A stretch of 54,956 nucleotides of DNA from an uncultured Allofournierella sp. (GTDB lineage Bacteria; Bacillota; Clostridia; Oscillospirales; Ruminococcaceae), in the NCBI GenBank assembly GCA_944382775.1, contig CALWNI010000009.1, positions 1 through 54,956 on the forward strand, in the 5' to 3' direction. Below the pieces are notes generated by a model that saw only the letters and a list, made by a program, of their open reading frames with translations, was not told where the DNA came from and ran no database searches. How positions within the stretch are numbered: the stretch's first letter is position 1; the number at the start of each line of letters is the position of its first letter. A program made the translations under genes and the position numbers. Below are positions 9,342 through 17,481 of this stretch, one piece after another.

Positions 9342-10745
9342 TTACAGGCCAAAGTAACGCACAGCGTTGTTTGTGCAGATGTCCTGTACCAAACTACCAA
9401 CATACTTCATATCGGCAGGATACTCGCCGTTTTCAATCCAGCGGCCAAACAGGCAGCACAGAATGCGGCGGAAGTATTCGTGACGTGCATAGCTCAGCAG
9501 GCTGCGGCTGTCGGTCAACATACCGATAAAGTTGCCCAGTACGCCCAGATTGCCCAGGCTGGTCAGCTGGTCCATCATGCCAACCTTGTTATCATTGAAC
9601 CACCATGCACTGCCGTGCTGAATCTTGCCGGGAATCTCACTGCTCTGGAATGCACCCAGCAGGGTATCCAACCACTCGTTGTCTGCGGGATTCAGGCTGT
9701 ACAAAATAGTCTTGGGCAGCTTGCCCTCTTTCTCCCACTCGTTCATCAAAGCGTAAGTAGCAGCGCAGCTGTCGGTAACTGCAATGCAGTCAAAACCACT
9801 GTCTGCACCCAACTGAGCAAACATGCGGCTGTTGGGGTTACGCATGCAGCTAAAGTGCAGCTGCATTACCCAGCCATGTGCGGCATACTCACGGCCACAG
9901 TGCAGCAGCAAAGCAGTCTGATAGCCTTCTGCCTCTTCACGGGTTACGGTCTGGCCTGCCAAAGCCTTCTGCAGGGTTGCAGTAGCCTCTTCGTCGCTTA
10001 CCATGCGGCACATTACATAATCCAGGCCATGGTCCGCTGCACGGCAGCCGTTCTCTGCAAAGTAGTTGATGCGCTGGCTCAATGCCCAACGAACATCTTC
10101 TACGGTGGTCAGCTCTTTGCCGGTGGTCTTACCCAGCAAAGCAATGTACTCTACAAAGCCGGGCTTGTGAATGTTCAAAGCCGGGTCGGGACGGAAGCTG
10201 GGGCATACCTTTACGTCAAAGCTTGTGTCCTCAGCCAGCTTTTTGTGCCACTGCAAATCGCTGCAGGGGTCATCGGTGGTGCCAACCATTGCCACGTTGC
10301 TGCTCAAAATCAAACCACGTGCGCTCATTGCGGGGTCGTTCTGCAACTTATCGTTGCACAGCTCCCAAACTTCTTTTGCGGTTTCTGCGTTCAAAACGCC
10401 TTCGTAACCAAAGTAATTCTTCAGTTCCAGATGACACCAGTGGTACATGGGGTTACCAATGGCACGGGGCAGGCTCTGTGCAAACTTTTCAAATTTCTCC
10501 CAGTCAGAAGCATCGCCTGTGATAAAGCGCTCCTCCACTCCGTTCGAACGCATTACGCGCCATTTGTAGTGGTCACCACCCAGCCACAGCTGAGTAATGT
10601 TTTCAAAACGACGATCCTCAAATACATCTTTCGGATCGATATGGCAATGATAGTCCACAATGGGCATAGAAGCCGCATAATCGTGGTACAGCTGCCGGGC
10701 TGCCGGAGTATCCAGCAAGAAATCTTTTGTCAAAAAGCCTTCCAC
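9342..10745 (-). CDS. uxaC: Glucuronate isomerase
   Basis: UxaC isomerises D-glucuronate to D-fructuronate (and galacturonate to tagaturonate), the entry step of this operon. Metal-binding DYHCHIDPKDVF near the N terminus, the Trp/Arg-rich GGDHYKWRVMRSNG segment, MQLHFSCMRNPN and a C-terminal ...AVRYFGL are family features. The length of about 468 residues is normal. The ribosome site AAAGGA lies 8 bases before a GTG at 10745. An ATG at 10754 overlaps that site, so GTG is the better start. It is the first gene of the operon and faces away from the AraC regulator. Confidence 0.94.
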   Translation of the reverse strand: MEGFLTKDFLLDTPAARQLYHDYAASMPIVDYHCHIDPKDVFEDRRFENITQLWLGGDHYKWRVMRSNGVEERFITGDASDWEKFEKFAQSLPRAIGNPMYHWCHLELKNYFGYEGVLNAETAKEVWELCNDKLQNDPAMSARGLILSSNVAMVGTTDDPCSDLQWHKKLAEDTSFDVKVCPSFRPDPALNIHKPGFVEYIALLGKTTGKELTTVEDVRWALSQRINYFAENGCRAADHGLDYVMCRMVSDEEATATLQKALAGQTVTREEAEGYQTALLLHCGREYAAHGWVMQLHFSCMRNPNSRMFAQLGADSGFDCIAVTDSCAATYALMNEWEKEGKLPKTILYSLNPADNEWLDTLLGAFQSSEIPGKIQHGSAWWFNDNKVGMMDQLTSLGNLGVLGNFIGMLTDSRSLLSYARHEYFRRILCCLFGRWIENGEYPADMKYVGSLVQDICTNNAVRYFGL

Positions 10746-10874
10746 TTGTATCATCCTTTCTATTATAATTCTTTACTTCTAAATATAGGCTTATCAAATT
10801 ACAATTAAAATTGCGAAAATTGCTTTTCGGATTGTAAATCTTGTTGTATAATTATTATAAAGGAGGAAGCCCCC
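10746..10874. promoter_or_regulatory. Divergent promoter region, uxaC operon / AraC regulator
   Basis: These AT-rich 129 bases separate uxaC from the regulator gene. On the + strand TATAAT occurs at 10847-10852, just before the AGGAGG of the regulator, with no good -35. On the minus strand TTGATA followed 16 bases later by TAAAGA could drive uxaC. The region should also hold the AraC operator, but no clear repeat pair is visible. Confidence 0.5.
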
Positions 10875-11729
10875 ATGTACAAGCCTTTTGAACACTTTGA
10901 CTCACGTCAAGAAATGCGTCAAGCCAGTTATGAAATCTTCCATTATTCCGACCCGCACCCTGGTTCTGTGGCATTGCACCACCACGATTTTTATGAGGTG
11001 TATTTTTTTATAAACGGCAGTGTTGACTATCTTGTCGAGGGCCAAACCTGCCGGCTGCAACCGGGCGATTTGCTTTTAATCAGCCCCTTGGAATTGCATC
11101 AGCCCATTATTCACCCCAATCGGGAACCCTACGAGCGGATTGTGCTATGGATTAGCCCTTCTTTTTTGCATAAGTATACCACACCATATACAAGTTTATT
11201 CCGCTGTTTCGACATTAGTCGTCCCGGGCATAGCAATTTAATCAAACTAACCAAAACCCAGCAAATTCAAATGCGCGCCACACTGGATCAACTTCTTCAA
11301 GAAACCCGTGAACCTGCCTTTGGGCAAGACCTTCTCTGCCTTTCCCTTTTGCTGCAATTCACCATACAGTTAAACCGCCTCATTCCGGCCGTTGAAACAT
11401 GCCCTATCCAGAAACCACGCAGCACCTTAACCGACCAGGTAATTGATTACATCAGCAACCACTATCACGAACAAATCTCTTTGGACTTGCTTGCCGAGCG
11501 TTTTTTCGTTAGCAAGTATCACCTTTCCCATGAATTTAACCGCGTTATGGGTACCAGTCTATACCGCTATATTACCCTAAAACGTCTGCTCATGGCAAAA
11601 CAAATGCTTTCCTCCGGCATCAGTCCCACCAATGTATACGAAGCCTGCGGATTCCGAGACTATGCCAACTTTTATCGAGCATTTAAAGCGGAATACGGGG
11701 CATCTCCCAGCCAGTTTATTGGCGAATAA
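10875..11729 (+). CDS. AraC-family transcriptional regulator with cupin sensor
   Basis: This 284-residue protein has an N-terminal cupin sugar-sensing domain (ALHHHDFYEVYFFING and LQPGDLLLISPLELHQP). Two helix-turn-helix motifs occupy about the last 100 residues, including LDLLAERFFVSKYHLSHEFNR and ACGFRDYANFYRAFKAEYG. It is divergent from the glucuronate operon, so it most likely senses a hexuronate or a breakdown product and controls that operon. It may also affect the transporter operon next to it. A terminator follows and the ribosome site is strong. Confidence 0.9.
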   Translation: MYKPFEHFDSRQEMRQASYEIFHYSDPHPGSVALHHHDFYEVYFFINGSVDYLVEGQTCRLQPGDLLLISPLELHQPIIHPNREPYERIVLWISPSFLHKYTTPYTSLFRCFDISRPGHSNLIKLTKTQQIQMRATLDQLLQETREPAFGQDLLCLSLLLQFTIQLNRLIPAVETCPIQKPRSTLTDQVIDYISNHYHEQISLDLLAERFFVSKYHLSHEFNRVMGTSLYRYITLKRLLMAKQMLSSGISPTNVYEACGFRDYANFYRAFKAEYGASPSQFIGE

Positions 11730-11740
11730 TACCACAAAAC

Positions 11741-11787
11741 AAAACGGCACTGTTTATGCTTTTAAGCATCAAACAGTGCCGTTTTTT
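11741..11787. terminator. Bidirectional terminator between AraC gene and GPH transporter
   Basis: A long stem of 15 bp (11741-11755 with 11771-11785) contains an inner 6-bp stem, with T-rich tails on both strands. It ends the convergent regulator and transporter transcripts. Confidence 0.88.
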
Positions 11788-11821
11788 ATCCGTCAACTTG
11801 CTTTATTGGCAAGTATCATCA

Positions 11822-13411
11822 TTAGTCGCGGAACTCTGCTGGTACCTGGTCGATGGTGGTCCACTTCTTCATGGCCTCTTCCAAAGACATACCCTTGCTG
11901 ATAGCGTCCTTACGAACTGCGTTTACAGCCTGAATTTCCTTCATGCGTTCACCGGTCAAGCTGTAGCCCTTCATTGCAATCAGGGTGATTGCCCATGCAG
12001 CCATGGGTACGATGCAGAACAGGATAATTACAGCCCAGTTCATGCCTGCACGGAACGGATCATCGCCACCGGGCAGAGAGGTGGTAAAGCCGATTGCAGC
12101 AGCTACCAGACCAACGATGGTGGAGCTGAAGGAAGAAACCAGCTTGTCAACCAGGCTGAACAGGGTGCCGATAACGCCGGGAACATAGTTACCGGTACGG
12201 TAGGTCTCGTAGTCAGAGCAGTCAGCAACCATGGGGATGGACATATCAGCGGTTGCGTAGTAAGCACCGTAGCCGATACCAAAGAACAGGATGAAAGCAA
12301 CGGTGTAAGCGTTCAGGGTCAGGTGGAACTTGCCATCAACAATCTCATACAGAGACAGGTTGAAGCCAGGTACACCTTGCTTCCACATCAGCAACAGAGC
12401 CAATACGCCAATGTACATTACCAAAGCAACGCCTACATAGCGCATCAAAGAAGCCTTCTGGCCCTTTTTCTGAGAGGTACGAACAGTAAGTACAAAGAAA
12501 GGTACGCTGAATACGTAACCCAAAATCATCATGGGCAGGTACAGGCTATCGTAGTTGCCCATCATGCCGCCGTACAGCATGCACAGAACAGCGGTGTTGG
12601 TAGCAATAGCCAAAGCCAGCTTACAACCTGCGCCGGCAATCATCAAACGCTGCAGGGGCTGGTTGTGCATAATCAGCTTAACATATTCGCTGATCTTAAT
12701 CTTCTCAGCACTGGAACCAGCAATACCAAAGTATTCAGGACGGTCTTTCTCCCAAATACCAACTACAGCCAGTACAGTCAGAACGGCAGAAATAATCAGA
12801 GACAGAGGAATCAATGCATCAAAGAAAGCCTGGGTGGTGTAGTCACCAACGTTAGCACGCAGAATGGGAGCAATGAACTGGATAGCACCCATACCAACCA
12901 TGCTAGCTACCAGGTTAAATACGGTAAACAGCGGACGCTGCTTGGGGTCGTTGGTCAATACGGTCTGACCGGAACGGGTTACGGAAGTCTGGAAGGTGTA
13001 ACCGATTACGAACAAAGCGTAGAATACAACGTACAGCACATAACGCACGGGCATCATAGTGGTGGGTACCAGCTGTGTGCAGAAGTACAGCAAAATAGAA
13101 CCTACCGCCATGATCAGGTTACCCAAAACCATGTAAGGACGGAACTTACCAAACTTGCCATTGGTCTTGTCAATCAAAGCACCAATGATGGGGTCGGTAA
13201 ATGCGTCAAAAATACGCATTGCGGTTACCATGGTGGTTGCAAATACTACCGCCAGACCCAGAACACCGCCGTAGTAGGCAATGTACGAAGAGGTCAAGAT
13301 GTAATACACGTTGGTTGCACCGTTGTTGAACGGAAACAAAATCAACTGATACATCTTCGCACGGTTAATCGAATTAGCGCTTTTTGCGGGCGCTGTTTTT
13401 TCGTTTTTCAT
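11822..13411 (-). CDS. GPH-family sugar/glycoside transporter
   Basis: This 529-residue membrane protein belongs to the glycoside-pentoside-hexuronide (MelB/GusB-like) family. It has about 12 membrane segments and the family motif RIFDAFTDPIIGALIDKTNG, followed by KFGKFRPYM. Members import glycosides or uronides with a cation (H+ or Na+). Together with the neighbouring GH2 and GH3 genes and the glucuronate pathway, it probably imports a glycoside or uronide; the exact substrate is not readable. It is the most downstream gene of this cluster and is preceded by a structured 278-base gap. Confidence 0.9.
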   Translation of the reverse strand: MKNEKTAPAKSANSINRAKMYQLILFPFNNGATNVYYILTSSYIAYYGGVLGLAVVFATTMVTAMRIFDAFTDPIIGALIDKTNGKFGKFRPYMVLGNLIMAVGSILLYFCTQLVPTTMMPVRYVLYVVFYALFVIGYTFQTSVTRSGQTVLTNDPKQRPLFTVFNLVASMVGMGAIQFIAPILRANVGDYTTQAFFDALIPLSLIISAVLTVLAVVGIWEKDRPEYFGIAGSSAEKIKISEYVKLIMHNQPLQRLMIAGAGCKLALAIATNTAVLCMLYGGMMGNYDSLYLPMMILGYVFSVPFFVLTVRTSQKKGQKASLMRYVGVALVMYIGVLALLLMWKQGVPGFNLSLYEIVDGKFHLTLNAYTVAFILFFGIGYGAYYATADMSIPMVADCSDYETYRTGNYVPGVIGTLFSLVDKLVSSFSSTIVGLVAAAIGFTTSLPGGDDPFRAGMNWAVIILFCIVPMAAWAITLIAMKGYSLTGERMKEIQAVNAVRKDAISKGMSLEEAMKKWTTIDQVPAEFRD

Positions 13412-13689
13412 GCAAATATTTCTCCTTTTTTCCTATGTTCCAATACAAGGGGTGCATACTCCCCTATTGAATTCCGTCTGCAAAAAACAGGCGGAACGCC
13501 GGTCAAATGTCCTTATTGCAAGAACCTCTCACCGCCGTTCCGCCCACAAAACGCGGGGCGGAAACGCAGAATATTTCCTTCACCCTTTTGATAGGGTGAA
13601 GGAAACGTTCTGTTTGCACTTTTAATAAAGCACACGGTTTCTCTTTTAAGTATGCTGTTTCTTTGGCAGAAACAGCATACCGTAAAATC
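13412..13689 (-). promoter_or_regulatory. Structured intergenic region before the GPH transporter
   Basis: There is no gene in these 278 bases. Four hairpins follow each other: 13650-13680 (12-bp stem), 13567-13612 (13-bp stem extended by five pairs), 13490-13544 (9-bp GC-rich stem with a 37-base loop, followed on the minus strand by T6) and 13441-13470 (two short stems). The third resembles an attenuator or terminator. The rest may be an RNA leader of the transporter gene or stability elements. No known riboswitch class was recognised. Confidence 0.5.
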
Positions 13690-14127
13690 TTAAGCCTCTA
13701 CAGTCTTAACAGACTTGCAGAAAGAGCCAATTACCAGGAAGATGGCTCCTACAAACAGGCAAGCAACAGCACCAATGGTGATGTAGAATACCTGCCAGCC
13801 AGCGGTGTTACCGGAGTTGAAAGAGAACAAACCGGCAATCAGCATAACACGCTGCAAAATGCACTGGCCAAATACATAGCTGTACAAAGCAATTGCTGCC
13901 AATACAGCTACGGCAGAAATGGGGTCATGGTTACCCATCTTGTTGGGCATAATCATGCCAACCAGAACCAAAACCAAAGCGACTACGCCGCCTGCAATCA
14001 GCATGGGCAGGTTCTGTAAAGCGTTGTCAGAGCTAACCTTGCTGCTGTAAACAGTCAAAATCAAGCCGGCAATGCCCAGAACAAAAGCGATTCCATTCAG
14101 ATAAAATGCAATTCCTTGCTTTTTCAT
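13690..14127 (-). CDS. Small integral membrane protein of unknown function
   Basis: These 145 residues contain four predicted membrane helices: about 8-27, 42-60, 70-88 and 112-134. A short C-terminal tail follows. I recognise no family motif. Its start is only 1 base from the stop of the GH3 gene, so the two are translationally coupled and presumably work together at the membrane. Confidence 0.75.
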   Translation of the reverse strand: MKKQGIAFYLNGIAFVLGIAGLILTVYSSKVSSDNALQNLPMLIAGGVVALVLVLVGMIMPNKMGNHDPISAVAVLAAIALYSYVFGQCILQRVMLIAGLFSFNSGNTAGWQVFYITIGAVACLFVGAIFLVIGSFCKSVKTVEA

Positions 14128-14128
14128 C

Positions 14129-17100
14129 TTACATTTCCTCCTTTTTCTTAGTGCATGCCATTACATACATACCAGCACTCAGCAACATTACAACAGCAGA
14201 AACACCGGTCAGACCGTAGTAAGCTGCACGCCACCAGGTGATGGGGTTCTCTACGTGAGTAGTTGCGTTGTAGCGGTTCATCAAATGGCTTACAGACCAA
14301 GCGTAAATGTTCTTGTGTACTGCTTCCTTCAGCTTCAGCTGCAGGTTCAAATCGCCCTGCAACAGGTCGGTGCTCAGCTTGCTACCGTCAACCTGCTTCT
14401 GGAACAGGCTGCAGCCTGCCAGAGTGGTGGAGGTGTAGAAGCCGGACTGGCCACGGGTGTCAAAGCAAGTAGTACCTGCGTTCAGAACAGCGTTCCACAG
14501 GTCGGTATCGTCGTAAATATCGGTAACAGCGTAACCGATGAAGCCCCATTCGTTTACCAGAATCTCAGTCATCAGACCGTAGCTGGTGGTGCACTCAATG
14601 GAACCAATCTTGGAGAAGGAGGTCATCAAACCACGCATACCTGCGTTAAAGTCTTCGGTATCGTACTTGGTAGCCTCAAAAGCAATCTGGTAAGCACGCA
14701 GCTCTACCTCACGAGCACGCTGCTCGGTCATGTAGGGAGATACGCCGCCACGCTCAGATTCCTGGTCGTTGAAAGCAAAGTGCTTGGGAGCAGCTACCAG
14801 ACCGTAGTCCAGAGCGCCAATAGCAAATTCCATTGCAGCTACACCGGACAGAACGGGATCCTCAGAGTAGTACTCGCCGTTACGGCCGTTGTAAGCATGA
14901 CGATGGGTGTTCAGGCCGGGGCCCCACAGGATGTTGATACCGGTGAACAGAGACTCGATGCCGGTGAACTGACCCAGCTCGTTCATCAGTTCGGGGTAGA
15001 AGCTAGAAGCTGCCAGAGGAGCGTTACCGAATACCTGGGGATGCCAGTTACCGTTTACGTCCGAAGTAGGAATTGCCCAAGGAGCGTTGGGGTCCTTAGA
15101 AGCGTTCAGAGCAACGGCAACACCGTTACCTGCGTTTTCGGTCATGTAGGTTTCTACAGTACCAATAGACTCTGCACCGGGGATGGAAGGACCACCGAAG
15201 CTAAAGATGTACATAGCTTCTTCCAGAGTCAGCTGATCCAGCAGCTGCTGCCACTTCGGATCGTCGTAGGAAACGCCATACATTTCATAGAATTGGATGC
15301 CGTTATCCTGGCCCCACAGTACCTCAGAGGTGTCGTCGGTGGTCTGCAAGGTGTAGGTCTTACCGTTCAGGTTGTCGATCAACTCTTGGTTGGTCAGGGT
15401 CATGTTGTCATAAGTCTTGGGGAAAGTGCCTGCCCAATCGGTACGGGTCAGGTAGGTTACCTCACCGGGCTGGTAGTAGTTCCAGTCAGAGTAAGGCAGC
15501 TGGTTAGAAATTTCGTAACCAGTCTTGGAAACAGAGAACAGAGTCTTAGCGATAAAGTCCTCGTTGATTTCCTTGCTGTAAACAGCAGCAGCATTGCCGG
15601 TGCCAACCATCTTGGTCTGGTCCATACCCTGAGCAACCATGATGTTGTTCAAAGCATCGTGAGCGCCGTTGCCTACTGCAAAGTAGTACATGCCGGGATC
15701 CATGATGTAGGTGCCGGTGGTGCCGTCGCCGTTATCATAGTTCTCGTCGTAGCTTGCAATGTACTGCAAGTCAACCTTAACGCTTACAACCTCAGACTCG
15801 CCGGGCTGCAGAACGTTGCTCTTTTCAAAGTTCAGCAACTGAATTGCAGACTTCTCTACGCCGCCAGCGATGTAGGGAGCCTGGCCGTAGATCTGAACAG
15901 GGGTCTTACCTGCAACGCTACCGGTGTTGGTAACCTTAACGTTGAAGGTAGCATATGCGTTGGGTGCGCCGGTCTCTTCATCAACAGTGATGTCAAAGAT
16001 GGGCTCGCCCTGCATCTCAAATGCAAAGGTGGTGTAGCTCAAGCCAAAGCCAAAGCCGTAAGCAACCTCGTTTGCGTAGTTCCACTCTTCGGTGGAAGCA
16101 TATGCGCCAACAGGAGAAGTTGCGTTGCCGTTGCCGGCTACTGCATCATAGTAACGGGTCTCGTAGTAACGATAGCCAACGTAGATGCCTTCTGCCTCGA
16201 TTACGTAAGAACCGGGGGTAAAGCCCAGAACACCGCCGGAACGAGTAATGAGCTCGTCGGTGTTGGTGTAGTACATTTTACCCATGTTCTGCATAGCAGG
16301 AGCAGACATGTTGTAGGTGGGGAAGATGTCAAACAGACCGCCGGAGGGGCTTACACGGCCGCACAGGATGTCTGCGATACCCAGCATACCGTAGTTGCCG
16401 GGGAAGCCAATCCACAGGATAGCGTCAACATCGGGATCGTTCTTCAGATCGCCGATTTCAACAGCAGTTGCGCTGTTTACCAGAACGATAACCTTGTCGC
16501 TAACTTCCTTAGCCAGATTGATAGCGTCCATCTCGTTGGTGGTCAGCTGCAGGGGCTCGGTTGCACCCTCGCTGCCTTCGCCTACGCCACCGGGCAAGAA
16601 GTCCTTAGACTCAGCGCTAGGACGGCCTACTACTACGATAGCAGCATCGCCGTACTGAACAAAGCTATCCTTATAGCCAGCGTTTACGCCTTCAATGTCA
16701 GCAATCGAGGGCTCGTTTGCATTGTAAACCTCTTCGGGGTTTTCGTTGTTTGCGTGCTTGTAGGTCTCGTTCAGCTTGTCATAGATCTCAACCATGGTGG
16801 GGTTAACGTTGAAGCCTGCGCCTTCAAAGTCAAACTCCTCACCGGTCCAAGAGCTCATGGTCTTGCTTACTTCGGTAGCTACTTCACGGCTGGTAGCGTT
16901 GGTGTTTACGGTGGTGGTAATGGTATTTGCAAAATCGGTCTTGTTCTGAGACAAAGCCTGCTCCAGGTTGATGAAGGGGCCCTGTGCCTTAACGCCGAAG
17001 CTAGAACCGATCAGGGGTACATGAGAACGAATACCCAGCAGGGTAACGTTGGAACCGCTTGCCAAAGGCAGAGTGTTGTTCTCGTTCTTCAGCAATACAG

Positions 17101-17392
17101 CACCTTCTGCTGCCTCACGGCGACCCAGGTCGATTGCTGCCTGAATCAGAGCAGTAGAGTTGCCGGTGCCATCCTCGTTCAACAGTTCAGCCGGAGGGGT
17201 GAACTTGTCATACAGGGGGTTTTCTTCGTTGTTTTCAGAGCTTAGTAACTGGCTGGTGGTTCCCAGGTATGTGTCAATTGCCGCAGCATTGGCTTCCAGC
17301 ACAATACCCAGAATGATGGAGAAGCTTAAAGTCAAGCACATAGCACTGCTCAAGCCACGCCACAATGCTTTTTTCATTGCCGCTTTTTTCAT
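14129..17392 (-). CDS. Membrane-anchored GH3 glycosidase with inverted domain order
   Basis: This large beta-glucosidase-type glycoside hydrolase has 1087 residues. Residues 12-35 form a signal or anchor helix. The GH3 C-terminal domain (around AAEGAVLLKNENNTLPL, PGGVGEGSEG) comes first, then a fibronectin-like domain (about 475-565). The catalytic barrel comes last (about 690-1030), with KHFAFNDQESERGG and the predicted nucleophile Asp958 in GYAVTDIYDD. Most GH3 enzymes have the barrel first. The inverted order is known in some Ruminococcus-type enzymes. A second membrane helix (about 1066-1083) followed by KKKEEM anchors the C terminus. The substrate could be a beta-glucoside or beta-xyloside and is not determined. 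It shares the operon with the GH2 gene 89 bases upstream. Confidence 0.9.
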   Translation of the reverse strand: MKKAAMKKALWRGLSSAMCLTLSFSIILGIVLEANAAAIDTYLGTTSQLLSSENNEENPLYDKFTPPAELLNEDGTGNSTALIQAAIDLGRREAAEGAVLLKNENNTLPLASGSNVTLLGIRSHVPLIGSSFGVKAQGPFINLEQALSQNKTDFANTITTTVNTNATSREVATEVSKTMSSWTGEEFDFEGAGFNVNPTMVEIYDKLNETYKHANNENPEEVYNANEPSIADIEGVNAGYKDSFVQYGDAAIVVVGRPSAESKDFLPGGVGEGSEGATEPLQLTTNEMDAINLAKEVSDKVIVLVNSATAVEIGDLKNDPDVDAILWIGFPGNYGMLGIADILCGRVSPSGGLFDIFPTYNMSAPAMQNMGKMYYTNTDELITRSGGVLGFTPGSYVIEAEGIYVGYRYYETRYYDAVAGNGNATSPVGAYASTEEWNYANEVAYGFGFGLSYTTFAFEMQGEPIFDITVDEETGAPNAYATFNVKVTNTGSVAGKTPVQIYGQAPYIAGGVEKSAIQLLNFEKSNVLQPGESEVVSVKVDLQYIASYDENYDNGDGTTGTYIMDPGMYYFAVGNGAHDALNNIMVAQGMDQTKMVGTGNAAAVYSKEINEDFIAKTLFSVSKTGYEISNQLPYSDWNYYQPGEVTYLTRTDWAGTFPKTYDNMTLTNQELIDNLNGKTYTLQTTDDTSEVLWGQDNGIQFYEMYGVSYDDPKWQQLLDQLTLEEAMYIFSFGGPSIPGAESIGTVETYMTENAGNGVAVALNASKDPNAPWAIPTSDVNGNWHPQVFGNAPLAASSFYPELMNELGQFTGIESLFTGINILWGPGLNTHRHAYNGRNGEYYSEDPVLSGVAAMEFAIGALDYGLVAAPKHFAFNDQESERGGVSPYMTEQRAREVELRAYQIAFEATKYDTEDFNAGMRGLMTSFSKIGSIECTTSYGLMTEILVNEWGFIGYAVTDIYDDTDLWNAVLNAGTTCFDTRGQSGFYTSTTLAGCSLFQKQVDGSKLSTDLLQGDLNLQLKLKEAVHKNIYAWSVSHLMNRYNATTHVENPITWWRAAYYGLTGVSAVVMLLSAGMYVMACTKKKEEM

Positions 17393-17481
17393 ACTAGTGA
17401 ATTTCCTCCTTTTTTCGTTTGAGACTCTTTATTGTTCGCAGAACAACTGCATCTGCTTATGCAAACTGTATATCTCCCCTA

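Noticed and set aside
14255-17245. Open frame of nearly 1000 codons on the + strand opposite the GH3 gene
   Set aside because: It is antisense to a clear GH3 gene, has no ribosome site, and its composition matches mirror-frame bias.
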